64,000 bases of DNA from Achromobacter marplatensis. GTDB taxonomy: Bacteria > Pseudomonadota > Gammaproteobacteria > Burkholderiales > Burkholderiaceae_B. Positions within the stretch are counted from its first letter, which is position 1; each line of letters begins with the position of its first letter. This document shows positions 30,111 to 39,466 of this stretch, piece after piece. A program made the translations under genes and the position numbers. The stretch is taken from the NCBI RefSeq assembly GCF_002209535.1, contig NZ_NJIG01000001.1:620001-684000 (forward strand). The letters are read 5' to 3'. The notes under the pieces were generated by a model that ran no database searches, was not told the origin of the DNA, and worked only from the letters and a program-made list of their open reading frames with translations.

Positions 30111-32444
30111 ATGTCCCAACCCGCCCAACCCGCGACCGGCTGTCCGATGCATGCGGCTGCCGCCGCCAGCGGCTGTCCCGTGCACGTCAGCGAGCGCGCC
30201 GCTGAATTCGACCCTTTCGGCGATGGCTACCAGCAGGATCCGCCCGAGTACGTGCGATGGGCGCGCGAGCAGGAACCCGTCTTCTACAGTCCGAAACTGG
30301 GCTACTGGGTGGTGACCCGTTACGACGACATCAAGGCGATCTTCCGGGACAACATCACGTTCAGCCCGTCCATCGCGCTTGAGAAAATCACCCCGACAGG
30401 CCCGGAAGCCAACGCCGTGCTGGCGTCGTACGGCTATGCGATGAACCGCACGCTGGTCAACGAAGACGAGCCGGCCCACATGCCGCGGCGGCGCGTGCTG
30501 ATGGAACCGTTCACGCCCGACGCGCTGAAGCACCACGAACCGATGGTGCGGCGCCTGACGCGCGAATACGTCGACCGCTTCATCGACGACGGCCGCGCCG
30601 ACCTGGTCGACCAGTTGCTTTGGGAAGTCCCGCTGACGGTGGCGCTGCATTTCCTGGGTGTCCCGGAAGAAGACATGGATCTGCTGCGCCGCTATTCCAT
30701 TGCGCACACGGTCAATACCTGGGGCCGTCCCAAGCCCGAGGAACAGGTGGCCGTGGCGCACGCGGTCGGCAATTGCTGGCAGCTGGCCGGCAAGATCCTG
30801 GACAAGATGCGCCAAGACCCTGACCAGCCCGGCTGGATGCAATATGGCCTGCGCAAGCAGCGCGACTTCCCGGACGTCGTCACCGATTCCTACTTGCATT
30901 CGATGATGATGGCGGGCATTGTCGCGGCGCACGAAACGACGGCCAACGCCTCGGCGAACGCGCTGAAGCTGCTGCTGCAGCACCCCGACGCGTGGCGCGA
31001 CCTATGCGAAGACCCGTCTTTGATTCCCAACGCGGTCGAAGAATGCCTGCGGCACAACGGGTCGGTCGCGGCCTGGCGCCGGCTGGCCACCTGCGACACC
31101 ACCATTGCGGGCATGCCGATTCCGGCCGGCTCCAAGCTGCTGATCGTCAGCTCGTCCGCCAACCATGACGAGCGCCAGTTCGCCGATGCCGACCTGTTCG
31201 ACATCCGGCGCGACAACGCCAGCGACCAGCTCACCTTCGGGTACGGTTCGCATCAATGCATGGGCAAGAACCTGGCGCGCATGGAGATGCAGATTTTCCT
31301 GGAGGAGCTGACGCGTCGCCTGCCGCACTTGCGCCTGGCAGCCCAGCAGTTCACCTACGTGCCCAACACCTCGTTCCGCGGCCCCGAACACCTGTGGGTC
31401 GAGTGGGACCCGGCGCAGAACCCCGAACGCAGCCAGCCTGAGCTGCTGGCGCAACGCCAACCGGTGCGCATCGGCGAGCCCTCGGCCCACGCCAGCGCAC
31501 GCACGCTTGTCGTCGAACGCGTGGAGCCGGCCGCACACGGCATCGTCATGCTGACGCTGGCCTCGCCCGACGGCAAGGCGCTGCCGCGCTGGGCGCCGGG
31601 CGCGCATATCGACATCGAATGCGGCGACACCGGCCTGTCCCGGCAATACTCGCTTTGCGGCGACCCGGCGGACGCCAGCCGCCTGCGCATCGCCGTTCTG
31701 CGGGAAACCGACGGGCGCGGCGGTTCGGCCTGGGTCCACGACAACGTGAAACCCGGCCAGCGCCTGCGGGTCCGCGGCCCGCGCAACCATTTCCGCCTGG
31801 ACGAAAGCGCGGCCAAGGTGATCCTCGTTGCGGGCGGCATCGGCATTACGCCCATCAGCGCCATGGCGCGGCGCGCACAAGCGCTGGGCATCGATTACGC
31901 GTTGCATTACAGCGGCCGCACGCGCGCCGGCATGGCCATGCTGGCGGAACTGGCCGCCCTGCATGGCGACAGGCTGCACCTCCATATCAGCGAAGAGGGC
32001 AGTCGCAACGACTTCGGCGCGCTTCTGGCGCAGCCCGACGCAGACACCCAGATCTACGCCTGCGGGCCCGAGCGCCTGCTGGACGCGCTGCAACAAGCCT
32101 GTGCGCACTGGCCGCAGGACGCATTGCGGGTCGAACATTTCCATTCGACGCTGGGCACGCTGGACCCCGAGCGCGAGCATGCATTCGAGGCCGAGCTGAA
32201 AGACTCGGGGCTGGTGGTGACCGTGCGCGCCGACCAGACCCTGCTGGCTGCGTTGCGCGCCGCCAATATCGACGTGCAAAGCGATTGTGAAGAAGGCCTG
32301 TGCGGGTCTTGCGAGGTCAGCGTGCTGGCTGGAGACATCGACCATCGCGATGTGGTGCTGACCCGCGCCGAGCGCGAGGCCAATCGCAAGATGATGAGCT
32401 GCTGTTCGCGCGCCTGCGGCCAGCGCATCGTGCTGGAACTCTGA
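30111..32444 (+). CDS. self-sufficient cytochrome P450 (CYP116B-like, P450-reductase-ferredoxin fusion)
   Basis: 777 residues with all parts of the electron chain in one chain. P450 domain about 1-440: I-helix 'AGIVAAHETTANA', K-helix 'EECLR', heme loop 'FGYGSHQCMGKNLAR' with Cys383 as heme ligand. Then a phthalate-dioxygenase-reductase-like part about 460-690 ('RQYSLCGDP' FMN, 'VAGGIGITPI' NAD(P)H, 'YACGPERLL') and a C-terminal [2Fe-2S] ferredoxin ('CEEGLCGSCEV' plus the last Cys in 'CCSRAC'). It monooxygenates a small organic substrate with NAD(P)H. The start at 30111 has GGAG upstream; an ATG at 30090 is in frame but lacks a ribosome site. Two Cys-Pro motifs ('GCPMH', 'GCPVH') lie in the first 25 residues. 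Confidence 0.94.
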   Translation: MSQPAQPATGCPMHAAAAASGCPVHVSERAAEFDPFGDGYQQDPPEYVRWAREQEPVFYSPKLGYWVVTRYDDIKAIFRDNITFSPSIALEKITPTGPEANAVLASYGYAMNRTLVNEDEPAHMPRRRVLMEPFTPDALKHHEPMVRRLTREYVDRFIDDGRADLVDQLLWEVPLTVALHFLGVPEEDMDLLRRYSIAHTVNTWGRPKPEEQVAVAHAVGNCWQLAGKILDKMRQDPDQPGWMQYGLRKQRDFPDVVTDSYLHSMMMAGIVAAHETTANASANALKLLLQHPDAWRDLCEDPSLIPNAVEECLRHNGSVAAWRRLATCDTTIAGMPIPAGSKLLIVSSSANHDERQFADADLFDIRRDNASDQLTFGYGSHQCMGKNLARMEMQIFLEELTRRLPHLRLAAQQFTYVPNTSFRGPEHLWVEWDPAQNPERSQPELLAQRQPVRIGEPSAHASARTLVVERVEPAAHGIVMLTLASPDGKALPRWAPGAHIDIECGDTGLSRQYSLCGDPADASRLRIAVLRETDGRGGSAWVHDNVKPGQRLRVRGPRNHFRLDESAAKVILVAGGIGITPISAMARRAQALGIDYALHYSGRTRAGMAMLAELAALHGDRLHLHISEEGSRNDFGALLAQPDADTQIYACGPERLLDALQQACAHWPQDALRVEHFHSTLGTLDPEREHAFEAELKDSGLVVTVRADQTLLAALRAANIDVQSDCEEGLCGSCEVSVLAGDIDHRDVVLTRAEREANRKMMSCCSRACGQRIVLEL

Positions 32445-32473
32445 ACGGCCGGGCAGGCGCGGCGTCGGTGCCG

Positions 32474-33094
32474 CTAGCGGGCGTCCGCCAGGGCGCGCTG
32501 CACGGCCGGTCGCGCGGCGACACGGGCCAGGTAGGCCGTCAGCTTCGGAAATTGCGCCAGGTCGACCCCGTCGCCTTCGAGCCAGCTGCCGACAGTGAAC
32601 AAGTAGCCGTCGGCCACGCTGTATTCCTCGCCCGCGACCCACGGGCCGACAATCTGGCCTTCCAGATACGCGGCGCAGGCCGTCATCGTCTGTGGGACCT
32701 TGGCGCGCATGGCCTCGTGCGCGGCGGCGTCGTCGGCCCAGCGCGCACCGCGCCTTTTGTGTGCGTGCGCCACGTGAGCGGTCGCGGCCAGATAGCTCGT
32801 CAGCTCCTGCATCCGCGCGTAGGCAAAGGGATCGTCCAGCGGCGCCAGCCTGGCTTGCGGAAAGCGCTGCGCCACAAAGGCGAGGAGGGCGGGGGTTTCG
32901 GTCAGCACGCCCTGCTCGGTGGCCAGCGCCGGCACGCGGCCTTTGGGATTCACGCGCAGGTACTCGGGGCTTTGCTGCTGTCCCGCGGCAAAATCCAGCT
33001 TGACCACGTCAAAATCGGCGCCTGCTTCGTGCAGCGCGATGTGGGTCGCCAGCGCGCACGTGCCAGGGGCGGAGTAAAAGGTCCAACGGGCCAT
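32474..33094 (-). CDS. glutathione S-transferase family protein
   Basis: 206 residues. N-terminal thioredoxin-like domain ('FYSAPGTCALATHIALHEAGADFDV', 'NPKGRVPALATEQG', 'LTETPALLAFVAQRF') and C-terminal helical domain ('AGEEYSVADGYLFTVGSWL', with the N-capping S-x-A-D). The 'SAPGTCALA' active-site loop with Cys is as in beta-class bacterial enzymes. Conjugates or reduces electrophiles with glutathione in the cytoplasm. GAGG six bases before the ATG at 33094 favours it over the ATG two codons earlier. Convergent with the P450 gene, 29 bases apart; possibly detoxifies its products, but no link is shown. Confidence 0.92.
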   Translation of the reverse strand: MARWTFYSAPGTCALATHIALHEAGADFDVVKLDFAAGQQQSPEYLRVNPKGRVPALATEQGVLTETPALLAFVAQRFPQARLAPLDDPFAYARMQELTSYLAATAHVAHAHKRRGARWADDAAAHEAMRAKVPQTMTACAAYLEGQIVGPWVAGEEYSVADGYLFTVGSWLEGDGVDLAQFPKLTAYLARVAARPAVQRALADAR

Positions 33095-33282
33095 CGTCAT
33101 CCTCTATCGGTATGGGGCAAGAAGTCGTCGGGTCGTGTTGCGTTGGGACCCGAACCCCGATCACGATAGCAAACTCTTGTTCGGTTGGCGCGTCGCTGGG
33201 CGCAGCGGCGGCTTCCTGCGCGCGAGGCTCGTGGCCGATGGATGGCCGGAGCGCCGCGTCAGTGCGCCCCGACCATCCGGCA

Positions 33283-34593
33283 TCATGCCGTTGCCGCCTC
33301 GGTGACGCCGCACCATTGGGCAATGAACAGGGCGATTGCCTTGGTGATGAGGCGCAGGGACTCGATGTGGACGCGTTCGTCGAAACCGTGGATGTCGAGC
33401 GATTTCGGACCGTAGACCAACGTCGGCATATTGCCGTAGATCACGAACACCCGCGCATCCAGGTAGCCGGGCGTGGTGAAGCTTTCCAGGTCGCTCTGGA
33501 AGGCCTGCTTGTGGCATTCGCGCAGGGTGTTCTCGGCGTCGCTGCCTTCCTCCAGCACATAGCCTTCGGCATAGAAGCCGGTGTAGGTCACTTCGGGCGG
33601 CGTGCCGCCGAACCGTGGGTCGGTGGCAGCGTCGCGCAGGCAGGCGTCGATCTGCTCGCGGGCCTCATCGGCGGTGGTGCCCGGGTAGATCGCCGCGCGC
33701 ACGTCGAACTCGCACCAGGGCGGCACCGTGGACGGCCAGTCTCCGCCCTCGATCTTGCCGATGTTGAAGTTGATGGGATGGTCCAGGTGTTCGAAGTGGC
33801 GGTGGCAGTGGTGCTGGCCGTTCCATTTGGCCTCCAGGCCGCGCAACGCCTGGATCGCGGCATAGGCGGCGTCGATGGCGTTAAAACCGTTGGCCATTTC
33901 GCGGGTGTGCGTGGGATGCCCCTGCACACGGACCTTGAACCACAGCACGCCGACGTTGGCGCGCACCAGCATGTTCTCTTCGGGCTCGGGAATGATGACG
34001 GCGTCGGCCTGGTAGCCGCGCAGCAGCGCCGCCAGCGCGCCGTTGCCGGTGCATTCCTCTTCGACGACCGATTGGAAGTAGATGGGCGCGGCGGGCGCGT
34101 AACCGGCGGCGCGCACCGCATCGTAGGCATACAGGTTGGCGGCCAGGCCGGCTTTCATGTCGGCGGCGCCGCGGCCATACATCCAGCCGTCGATGATCGC
34201 CGGATCCCACGGTGAGCGGCTCCACATGTCGACCGGGCCGGTCGGCACCACGTCGATGTGTCCATTGAGGATGAGCGAACGGCCGGCTTGCTGTTCCGGG
34301 CGATAGGTGCCGACGACGTTGAAGGCGTTTTCGTAGGAAACGGTGACGGGCCCGAAGCCGGGATGCGATTCGATGTCCTTGACGTCGATGCGCCAGCGGT
34401 CCATCGCGAAACCGCGCTGGCGCATGGCTTCATATAGGAAATCCTGGGCGGTATGTTCCTGCTCGCGCAGCGACGGGAACCGGACCAGGTCCTGGGTGAA
34501 CGCCAGCTGCGCGTCGAATTGCGCGTCGACCGCCTGGAGGATGCGCCGGGTCTGCGCTTCGGTGAGCGGCTGGGCAGAGGGGGATTGCGTCAT
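33283..34593 (-). CDS. M20 family deacylase/amidohydrolase (ArgE/DapE-like)
   Basis: 436 residues. Metal-site motifs of the M20 family in order: 'LNGHIDVVP' (first His and the nearby Asp), 'GRGAADMKAG' (bridging Asp), 'SVVEEECTGNGA' (catalytic Glu and metal Glu), and a late 'DIHGFDERVHIES' with the last His. Cytoplasmic zinc enzyme that cleaves an N-acyl amino acid or similar amide. AAGGAA 7 bases before the ATG. It lies 10 bases after an MHS-type MFS transporter gene, so the pair probably imports and then hydrolyses one compound. Substrate not determinable; ArgE, DapE and N-formylglutamate-type activities are all possible. Confidence 0.91.
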   Translation of the reverse strand: MTQSPSAQPLTEAQTRRILQAVDAQFDAQLAFTQDLVRFPSLREQEHTAQDFLYEAMRQRGFAMDRWRIDVKDIESHPGFGPVTVSYENAFNVVGTYRPEQQAGRSLILNGHIDVVPTGPVDMWSRSPWDPAIIDGWMYGRGAADMKAGLAANLYAYDAVRAAGYAPAAPIYFQSVVEEECTGNGALAALLRGYQADAVIIPEPEENMLVRANVGVLWFKVRVQGHPTHTREMANGFNAIDAAYAAIQALRGLEAKWNGQHHCHRHFEHLDHPINFNIGKIEGGDWPSTVPPWCEFDVRAAIYPGTTADEAREQIDACLRDAATDPRFGGTPPEVTYTGFYAEGYVLEEGSDAENTLRECHKQAFQSDLESFTTPGYLDARVFVIYGNMPTLVYGPKSLDIHGFDERVHIESLRLITKAIALFIAQWCGVTEAATA

Positions 34594-34603
34594 GCGGATT
34601 CCT

Positions 34604-35947
34604 TCAAAGAGGGTGGGATCGGGGGCTTGCGGCCGACACGGAGGCGCGCGGCGCGTTCAGGGCCAGGCGGCGCTTGTGGCCGGCCAGCGCCCAGAGCGAG
34701 AAGAGCGTGATGGCCGACAAGGTCGAATAGAAGATCGCCAGGGGCAGCCATTGGCCGGGATAGTGGTAAGTCAGCCAGGTGCCGACCAGCGGCGTCATGC
34801 CGCCGGCCACGGCGCCGCACAGCTGGTACGACAGCGAGATGCCGGAGTAGCGCACGTGCGTGGCAAACGCCGAGCTGATGTACCCGGCCATTGCCGAATA
34901 GATCGCGGCCATGAAGACCAGCACGATGGAGATGCCGGCGATGATGCTGAATGCGGTGCCTTGGCTGACCAGCATGAACATCGGGTAGGGCGCCAGCACC
35001 GAACACGCCGCGGCGGTGATCAGGACGCGGCTGGGGCCGAGCACGTCCGCCAGCCACGCCGCCAGCGGTTGGACCAGGAACTGGATGATGGCGACGACGA
35101 ACAGGCAGTCCAGGATCAGCGTACGCGGCAGGCCCATCGTCTGCGTGGTGTACGACAGCATGAACGTGTTGGTGAAGTAGATGCCGCCGATCGCGACCGT
35201 GCAGACACCCATGCAGAGCAAGACGGTGCGCCAGGCAGTGCGCAGCACTTCCTTGGCGGGAATCTCCGCGCGCTCCTGGCGTTCGAGGACCTGCGCGAAG
35301 TCGGGCGATTCATTGACGCCCACGCGGATGAAATAGCCCACCACCAGCAGGACGGCGCTGATCAGGAACGGGACGCGCCAACCCCAACTGACGAAGTCGG
35401 CTTCGTCCAGCGTCGTCAGGAGGCGGAAGGCCAGCAACGACAGGATCAATCCCGCCGGGCTGCCCAACTGCGCGAACGACGCGGCGAACGTGCGCCGGGC
35501 CTGCGAGGCGTGCTCGCCCGCCATCAACACGGCGCCGCCCCATTCGCCGCCGACCGCCAGGCCCTGCGCCAGACGCAGCAGCAAGAGGAGGGCGGGGGCC
35601 CACAGGCCGGCGGTGGCGTAGCTGGGCAGCAGGCCGATGCCGACCGTGGCCACGCCCATGATGACCAGGGTGGTCATCAGGGCGTTCTTGCGGCCGACCC
35701 GGTCGCCGAGGTGGCCGAAGATGACGCCGCCCAGCGGCCGCGCCAGAAAGCCGGCGGCGAACGTGCCGAAAGACGCCATGGTGCTGATGAAGGGGTCGGC
35801 GGTGGGAAAGAACACCTTGCCGAATACCAGCGCGGCGGCCGTGGCGTAGATGTAGAAGTCATACCATTCGATCGTGGTTCCGACGAATGCGGCGGTTGCG
35901 GCCCGAACGGGCTGACGCGCCGTAGAAGGAGTGGCGGGAACGGCCAT
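34604..35947 (-). CDS. MFS transporter, metabolite:H+ symporter (MHS) type
   Basis: 447 residues with 12 predicted membrane segments. 'TTIEWYDFYIYATAAALVFGKVFFP' at the N-terminus and 'GHLGDRVGRKNALMTTLVIMGVATVGIGLLPSY' between TM2 and TM4 are signatures of the MHS subfamily (citrate, alpha-ketoglutarate, shikimate, proline/betaine and aromatic acid symporters). GAGGA before the ATG. First gene of a two-gene unit with the M20 deacylase, and divergent from a LysR regulator 181 bases away. Substrate likely an organic acid or N-acyl amino acid; inference from the partner enzyme. Confidence 0.92.
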   Translation of the reverse strand: MAVPATPSTARQPVRAATAAFVGTTIEWYDFYIYATAAALVFGKVFFPTADPFISTMASFGTFAAGFLARPLGGVIFGHLGDRVGRKNALMTTLVIMGVATVGIGLLPSYATAGLWAPALLLLLRLAQGLAVGGEWGGAVLMAGEHASQARRTFAASFAQLGSPAGLILSLLAFRLLTTLDEADFVSWGWRVPFLISAVLLVVGYFIRVGVNESPDFAQVLERQERAEIPAKEVLRTAWRTVLLCMGVCTVAIGGIYFTNTFMLSYTTQTMGLPRTLILDCLFVVAIIQFLVQPLAAWLADVLGPSRVLITAAACSVLAPYPMFMLVSQGTAFSIIAGISIVLVFMAAIYSAMAGYISSAFATHVRYSGISLSYQLCGAVAGGMTPLVGTWLTYHYPGQWLPLAIFYSTLSAITLFSLWALAGHKRRLALNAPRASVSAASPRSHPL

Positions 35948-36004
35948 GTTTTCCTCTTGGCTGAATATCGTTGTTCGAAGGCGCGTTTATCGCTCCGAGC
36001 TCGA

Positions 36005-36021
36005 CATAACGTCAATTTATG
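36005..36021. promoter_or_regulatory. LysR-type T-N11-A dyad between MFS and LysR genes
   Basis: CATAA-N7-TTATG at 36005-36021 is a perfect five-base dyad that fits T-N11-A. It lies midway in the AT-rich gap between the divergent MFS transporter (start 35947) and LysR gene (start 36129). It probably binds the adjacent LysR protein; position and symmetry are the only evidence. Confidence 0.45.
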
Positions 36022-36128
36022 CTTTCTAATAATCGACTTAAGCCAATTTGATGTCCGGCGAAAACACGAGGCCTCCCGCCTGTTTTCGCAGGGCAAGGCC
36101 AAACATCGATTAACGGCGCGCGACCCTC

Positions 36129-37109
36129 ATGACACCTGCCACGCTTCTCGACACCCGCACCGGCGATCGGCTGGACTGGAATCTGCTGCGTACGTTTCTG
36201 GTCATTGTTCAGGAACGCAGCATCAGTGGCGCCGCCACCAAATTGCACCTGACCCAATCGGCGGTCAGCCAGGCGTTAAAGCGCCTGGAAGATCAGCTGG
36301 GGCGGCGGCTGATCGAGCGGCACAACACCGCATTCACGATCACGAACGCCGGCGAGGAAGCCTGCCGGGCGGCAGAGGCCATCTACGGCAGCGTGTCCCA
36401 GTTGCTGACGGATGTCTCGCAAACGAAGGTGGAAGCCACGGGGCGGATCCATCTGCTTGTGGCCAGCCGGATCCACTCGACCGTGTACGACAACTTCTGG
36501 GCGGATTTCCATCGTGCATTTCCGCGGATTGAAGTGCAGATGGACGTGATGCCCAGCAGCGAAATCGTCACGCTGATGCAGCAGCGGGCCGCCACGGCGG
36601 GTATCGCATTAAGCCGCCGGATGCCCAAGCGGCTGGAGAGCAAAGTGTTCCTGCAACAGCGGTATGCGCTGTTCTGCGGGCGCAACCATGCCTTGTTCGG
36701 CAAGCCCGACATCCGCATCGAGGATTTGCTGGGCGAGAATTTCGTGTCGTTTGCGAGCGATGCCCTGGGCGACAGCCTGTCCCCGTTGACCATCTTCCGC
36801 GACCAGCGTGGCTTTTCAGGCCGCATCGTGGCGTCATCGACGCAGCATGACGAGGTCAAGCGCCTGCTGATCGCGGGGTTCGGCATCGGCTGCCTGCCGG
36901 AGCACAGCGTCCAGGTGGACCTGGAACAAGGGCGGCTGTGGCGCCTGCCGCCCGGGGAAGGGGTCTGCTCGGTCGAGCTGCATCTGCTGTGGCACCGCGA
37001 CGCGCAGCTGACGCCTGCCGAGACGGCGTTCCTGAAGCATTTCCGCGACTACATCGACGGCTATTCCATGGCGGAACGCCTGGCTTCCCATGAACTGGCC
37101 GTGCAATAG
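36129..37109 (+). CDS. LysR family transcriptional regulator
   Basis: 326 residues. Helix-turn-helix about residues 18-75 ('DWNLLRTFLVIVQERSISGAATKLHLTQSAVSQALKRLEDQLG' region) after a 15-residue N-terminal tail. Effector domain from about 105 ('TGRIHLLVASRIHSTVYDNFW'). Divergent from the MFS-M20 operon, and its 3' end is 20 bases from the convergent SDR stop of the next catabolic operon. It most likely controls the transporter-deacylase pair; regulation of the larger 37-46 kb operon is possible but not indicated by layout. Confidence 0.92.
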   Translation: MTPATLLDTRTGDRLDWNLLRTFLVIVQERSISGAATKLHLTQSAVSQALKRLEDQLGRRLIERHNTAFTITNAGEEACRAAEAIYGSVSQLLTDVSQTKVEATGRIHLLVASRIHSTVYDNFWADFHRAFPRIEVQMDVMPSSEIVTLMQQRAATAGIALSRRMPKRLESKVFLQQRYALFCGRNHALFGKPDIRIEDLLGENFVSFASDALGDSLSPLTIFRDQRGFSGRIVASSTQHDEVKRLLIAGFGIGCLPEHSVQVDLEQGRLWRLPPGEGVCSVELHLLWHRDAQLTPAETAFLKHFRDYIDGYSMAERLASHELAVQ

Positions 37110-37129
37110 GCCTGAGCGCGGGGCTGGAA

Positions 37130-37903
37130 CTACAGGCGCTGCCCGCCGGTTGCGTCGATGCTTTGGCCGGTGATCCAGCGGCCCTCGTGCGATGCCAGGA
37201 ACGCGACGATGTCCGCGATGTCTTCCGGCTGCCCCACGCGGCCCAGCGCAATCGTCTTGGCAATGACCTGGCTGATCTCGGGGTCGCGCGCGCGCTGGTT
37301 GAGGTCGGTGCTGGTGGCGCCCGGCAGGACCGCGTTGACCGTGATGCCGCGTGCGCCCAGTTCGGCGGCCAGCAGCAGGCTAAGCGTTTCCAGCCCCGCT
37401 TTCGCAGGCGCATAGACGCTCATCTCGGGATAGGCGGCCCGGGTGCCCATCGACGAAATGTTGATGATGCGGCCGTTGTCGCGCAGGAACGGCAGGCAGT
37501 GCTGGATAAGGAAGAACGGCGACTTCAGGTTGACTTGCAGCACACGGTCGAAGTCTTGGGGGGTGACGTCCGCCAGCAGCGCCCGCAGGCCGACGCCGGC
37601 ATTGTTCACAAGAATGTCCAGGCCGCCGTCGCCGTTGCGTTCAAGCAGGGTCTGGCGCAGGTCGCGCGCCAGGTCGGACGCCGCCTCGGGCGCGGACAGG
37701 TCGGCCCGCAGCGTCCAGGCCTGACCGCCGGCTGCGCGGATCAGGTCGGCGACCTCGTCGGCGGCGTCGCTGGCGGCGTTGTAGTGGACGGCGACGTGCG
37801 CGCCACGCCGCCCCAAAGCCAGGGCGATGGCGCGGCCTATCCCGCGGCTGGCGCCGGTGACCAATGCGGTCTTGCCGGTCAAGCTGTCAGGTGCGTGGCT
37901 CAT
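37130..37903 (-). CDS. SDR family NAD(P)-dependent oxidoreductase
   Basis: 257 residues, classical SDR. Cofactor motif 'TGASRGIG' at 16-23, 'NNAGVG' at 100-105, catalytic Ser150/151, Tyr164 and Lys168 ('YAPAK'), and 'PGAT' after the active site. FabG-like overall; it oxidises or reduces a hydroxy/keto group. The ATG overlaps the stop of the acyl-CoA ligase gene by four bases (ATGA), so the two are coupled, and the likely substrate is a beta-hydroxyacyl or related CoA ester from that pathway. Last gene of a nine-gene minus-strand unit. Confidence 0.92.
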   Translation of the reverse strand: MSHAPDSLTGKTALVTGASRGIGRAIALALGRRGAHVAVHYNAASDAADEVADLIRAAGGQAWTLRADLSAPEAASDLARDLRQTLLERNGDGGLDILVNNAGVGLRALLADVTPQDFDRVLQVNLKSPFFLIQHCLPFLRDNGRIINISSMGTRAAYPEMSVYAPAKAGLETLSLLLAAELGARGITVNAVLPGATSTDLNQRARDPEISQVIAKTIALGRVGQPEDIADIVAFLASHEGRWITGQSIDATGGQRL

Positions 37904-39441
37904 GCGGCCTCCGTTTCAGGGGTTGTCCAGGTCTGGCGGGCTTCCAGTGCGCGCGCCTGTAAGAGCAGGGCGTTGCGGTCGACCTTGTTGGTGCCGGCCC
38001 ACGGCAGTTCGTCGACGAAGCGGATACGCCGCGGGTGCTGGTACGCGGGGCCGTTGGCCAGCGCATGGCGCTTCAGGCTGTCCGCGTCCAGGGCGCTGCC
38101 GTCGCGGCGCACCACGAAGGCGACGGGAATCTGGCCGCGCTCTTCGTCGGCCAGGGGCACAACGCAGCTTTGGCGTACATCCGGATGCAGTTCCAGCAGC
38201 TTTTCCACTTCGACGGGATAGATGTTCTCGCCGCCGCAGACGAACATGTCGTCCGCGCGGCCCACGAAATAGTAGAAGCCCTGGGCGTCGCGGCGCATGA
38301 CGTCGCCGCTGTAATACCAGCCGTCCCGCAGCACTTGCGCGCTCTTTTCGGGCAGGTTGTGATAGCCGGACAAGACGGCCGGATTCTTCATCAGCAGCAC
38401 GCCTTCATCCGGATTGGGGCCGTCGGCCAGGCGGACGTGGGACGGATCGATCGGATGGCCCACCGCCAGCGGCGGCGTGGGCAATCCGTCGGGATGCGGG
38501 CCGAACACGGCGGGCCCGGCTTCAGTGGTGCCGTAGCCGTGGGTGATGCGCACCTGCGGCAGGGCCTGCTGGATGCGTTCGTAAAGCGCCACGGTCATCG
38601 GCGCAGAGCCCAGCATGACGCGGCCAAGCGCAGACAGGTCACGGCCCTGCAGCAAGGCAGGCTCCTTGACCAGCCGGGCAAACATGGTGGGCACGGCCGT
38701 CAGCACGGTGATGCGGTAGCGTTCCAGCGCGTCGGCATAGGCGGCCACGTCGAACGCCGGCTGGATCACCAGCAGGCTGTTGCTGGCGAATGCGCGCTTG
38801 GCCATGAAGAGGCCGTTCATGTGGAAGAGGGGCTGGGCCAGCAGGTAGTGTTCCTGTCGATCGGGTGCGGCCGCCGGGCCGGACGTGGCGCCGAGCGCCC
38901 ACAGCTGGCCCGCGTGCGTCAGCGGCACGCCCTTGGGCTTGCCGGTGGAACCTGACGTGTACAGCATCTGCGCCACGTCGTCGTGCGCGGGCGTGACGGT
39001 GTCGAAGGCCGTCGGCACGATCTGCGCGGCAAAGCCCTGCGGTCCGGCTTCATCGAAATCCAGCACCGGCACCGTGGCCTCGAAGGCGGCGCGGCGCGCA
39101 CTGTCTACGAAGGCCAGGGCAATTCCAGCGTCGCGGATCACGTAGTCGATGTTCTCTTGCGTCTGCTTGATGTTGATGGGCACGGCCACGAAGCCGGCGC
39201 GCATGATGCCGAAATAGGTAATCAGGTATTCGGCGCGGTTCAAGGCGGCGATGGCGATGCGCGAGCCGGCCGGCAACGCGCGGGCCGTCAGCCATGCGGC
39301 GACGCCACCGGCCAGTTGATGGATGTCGCCGTGCGTGTAGCGGACAGGCGCGTCGGCGACCCGCAGGTCGACGATGGCGGGCAGGGCGGCGGGGCGGCTG
39401 GGGTCAGCCAGGTCGCCCAGGTTCTTCAGAGGATGCGTCAT
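37900..39441 (-). CDS. AMP-binding acyl-CoA ligase
   Basis: 513 residues of the ANL superfamily. P-loop 'YTSGSTGKPKGVPLTH', 'GYGTTEAGP' (A5), and the hinge 'YYSGDVMRRDAQGFYYFVGR' with Asp, then 'GGENIYPVEVE'. The catalytic Lys of the A10 motif should lie in the last residues ('PWAGTNKVDRNAL'). It makes an acyl-CoA from a free acid and ATP via an acyl-adenylate. The ATG at 39441 gives the natural start; a longer open frame to 39501 has no support. It sits between a peptide-type ABC permease and an SDR, so it probably activates an imported carboxylate. The acid cannot be named. Confidence 0.92.
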   Translation of the reverse strand: MTHPLKNLGDLADPSRPAALPAIVDLRVADAPVRYTHGDIHQLAGGVAAWLTARALPAGSRIAIAALNRAEYLITYFGIMRAGFVAVPINIKQTQENIDYVIRDAGIALAFVDSARRAAFEATVPVLDFDEAGPQGFAAQIVPTAFDTVTPAHDDVAQMLYTSGSTGKPKGVPLTHAGQLWALGATSGPAAAPDRQEHYLLAQPLFHMNGLFMAKRAFASNSLLVIQPAFDVAAYADALERYRITVLTAVPTMFARLVKEPALLQGRDLSALGRVMLGSAPMTVALYERIQQALPQVRITHGYGTTEAGPAVFGPHPDGLPTPPLAVGHPIDPSHVRLADGPNPDEGVLLMKNPAVLSGYHNLPEKSAQVLRDGWYYSGDVMRRDAQGFYYFVGRADDMFVCGGENIYPVEVEKLLELHPDVRQSCVVPLADEERGQIPVAFVVRRDGSALDADSLKRHALANGPAYQHPRRIRFVDELPWAGTNKVDRNALLLQARALEARQTWTTPETEAA

Positions 39442-39466
39442 GGGGAAATTCCGGGAGTTTTGGCGC

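Noticed and set aside
33112-34215. Open frame on the plus strand opposite the M20 deacylase
   Set aside because: Antisense shadow; the minus-strand product carries all M20 metal-site motifs.
34343-36532. Open frame of about 729 codons on the plus strand across the MFS transporter
   Set aside because: It runs antisense through the M20 and MHS genes and into the LysR gene; low-complexity Gln/Arg/Gly composition, no domain.
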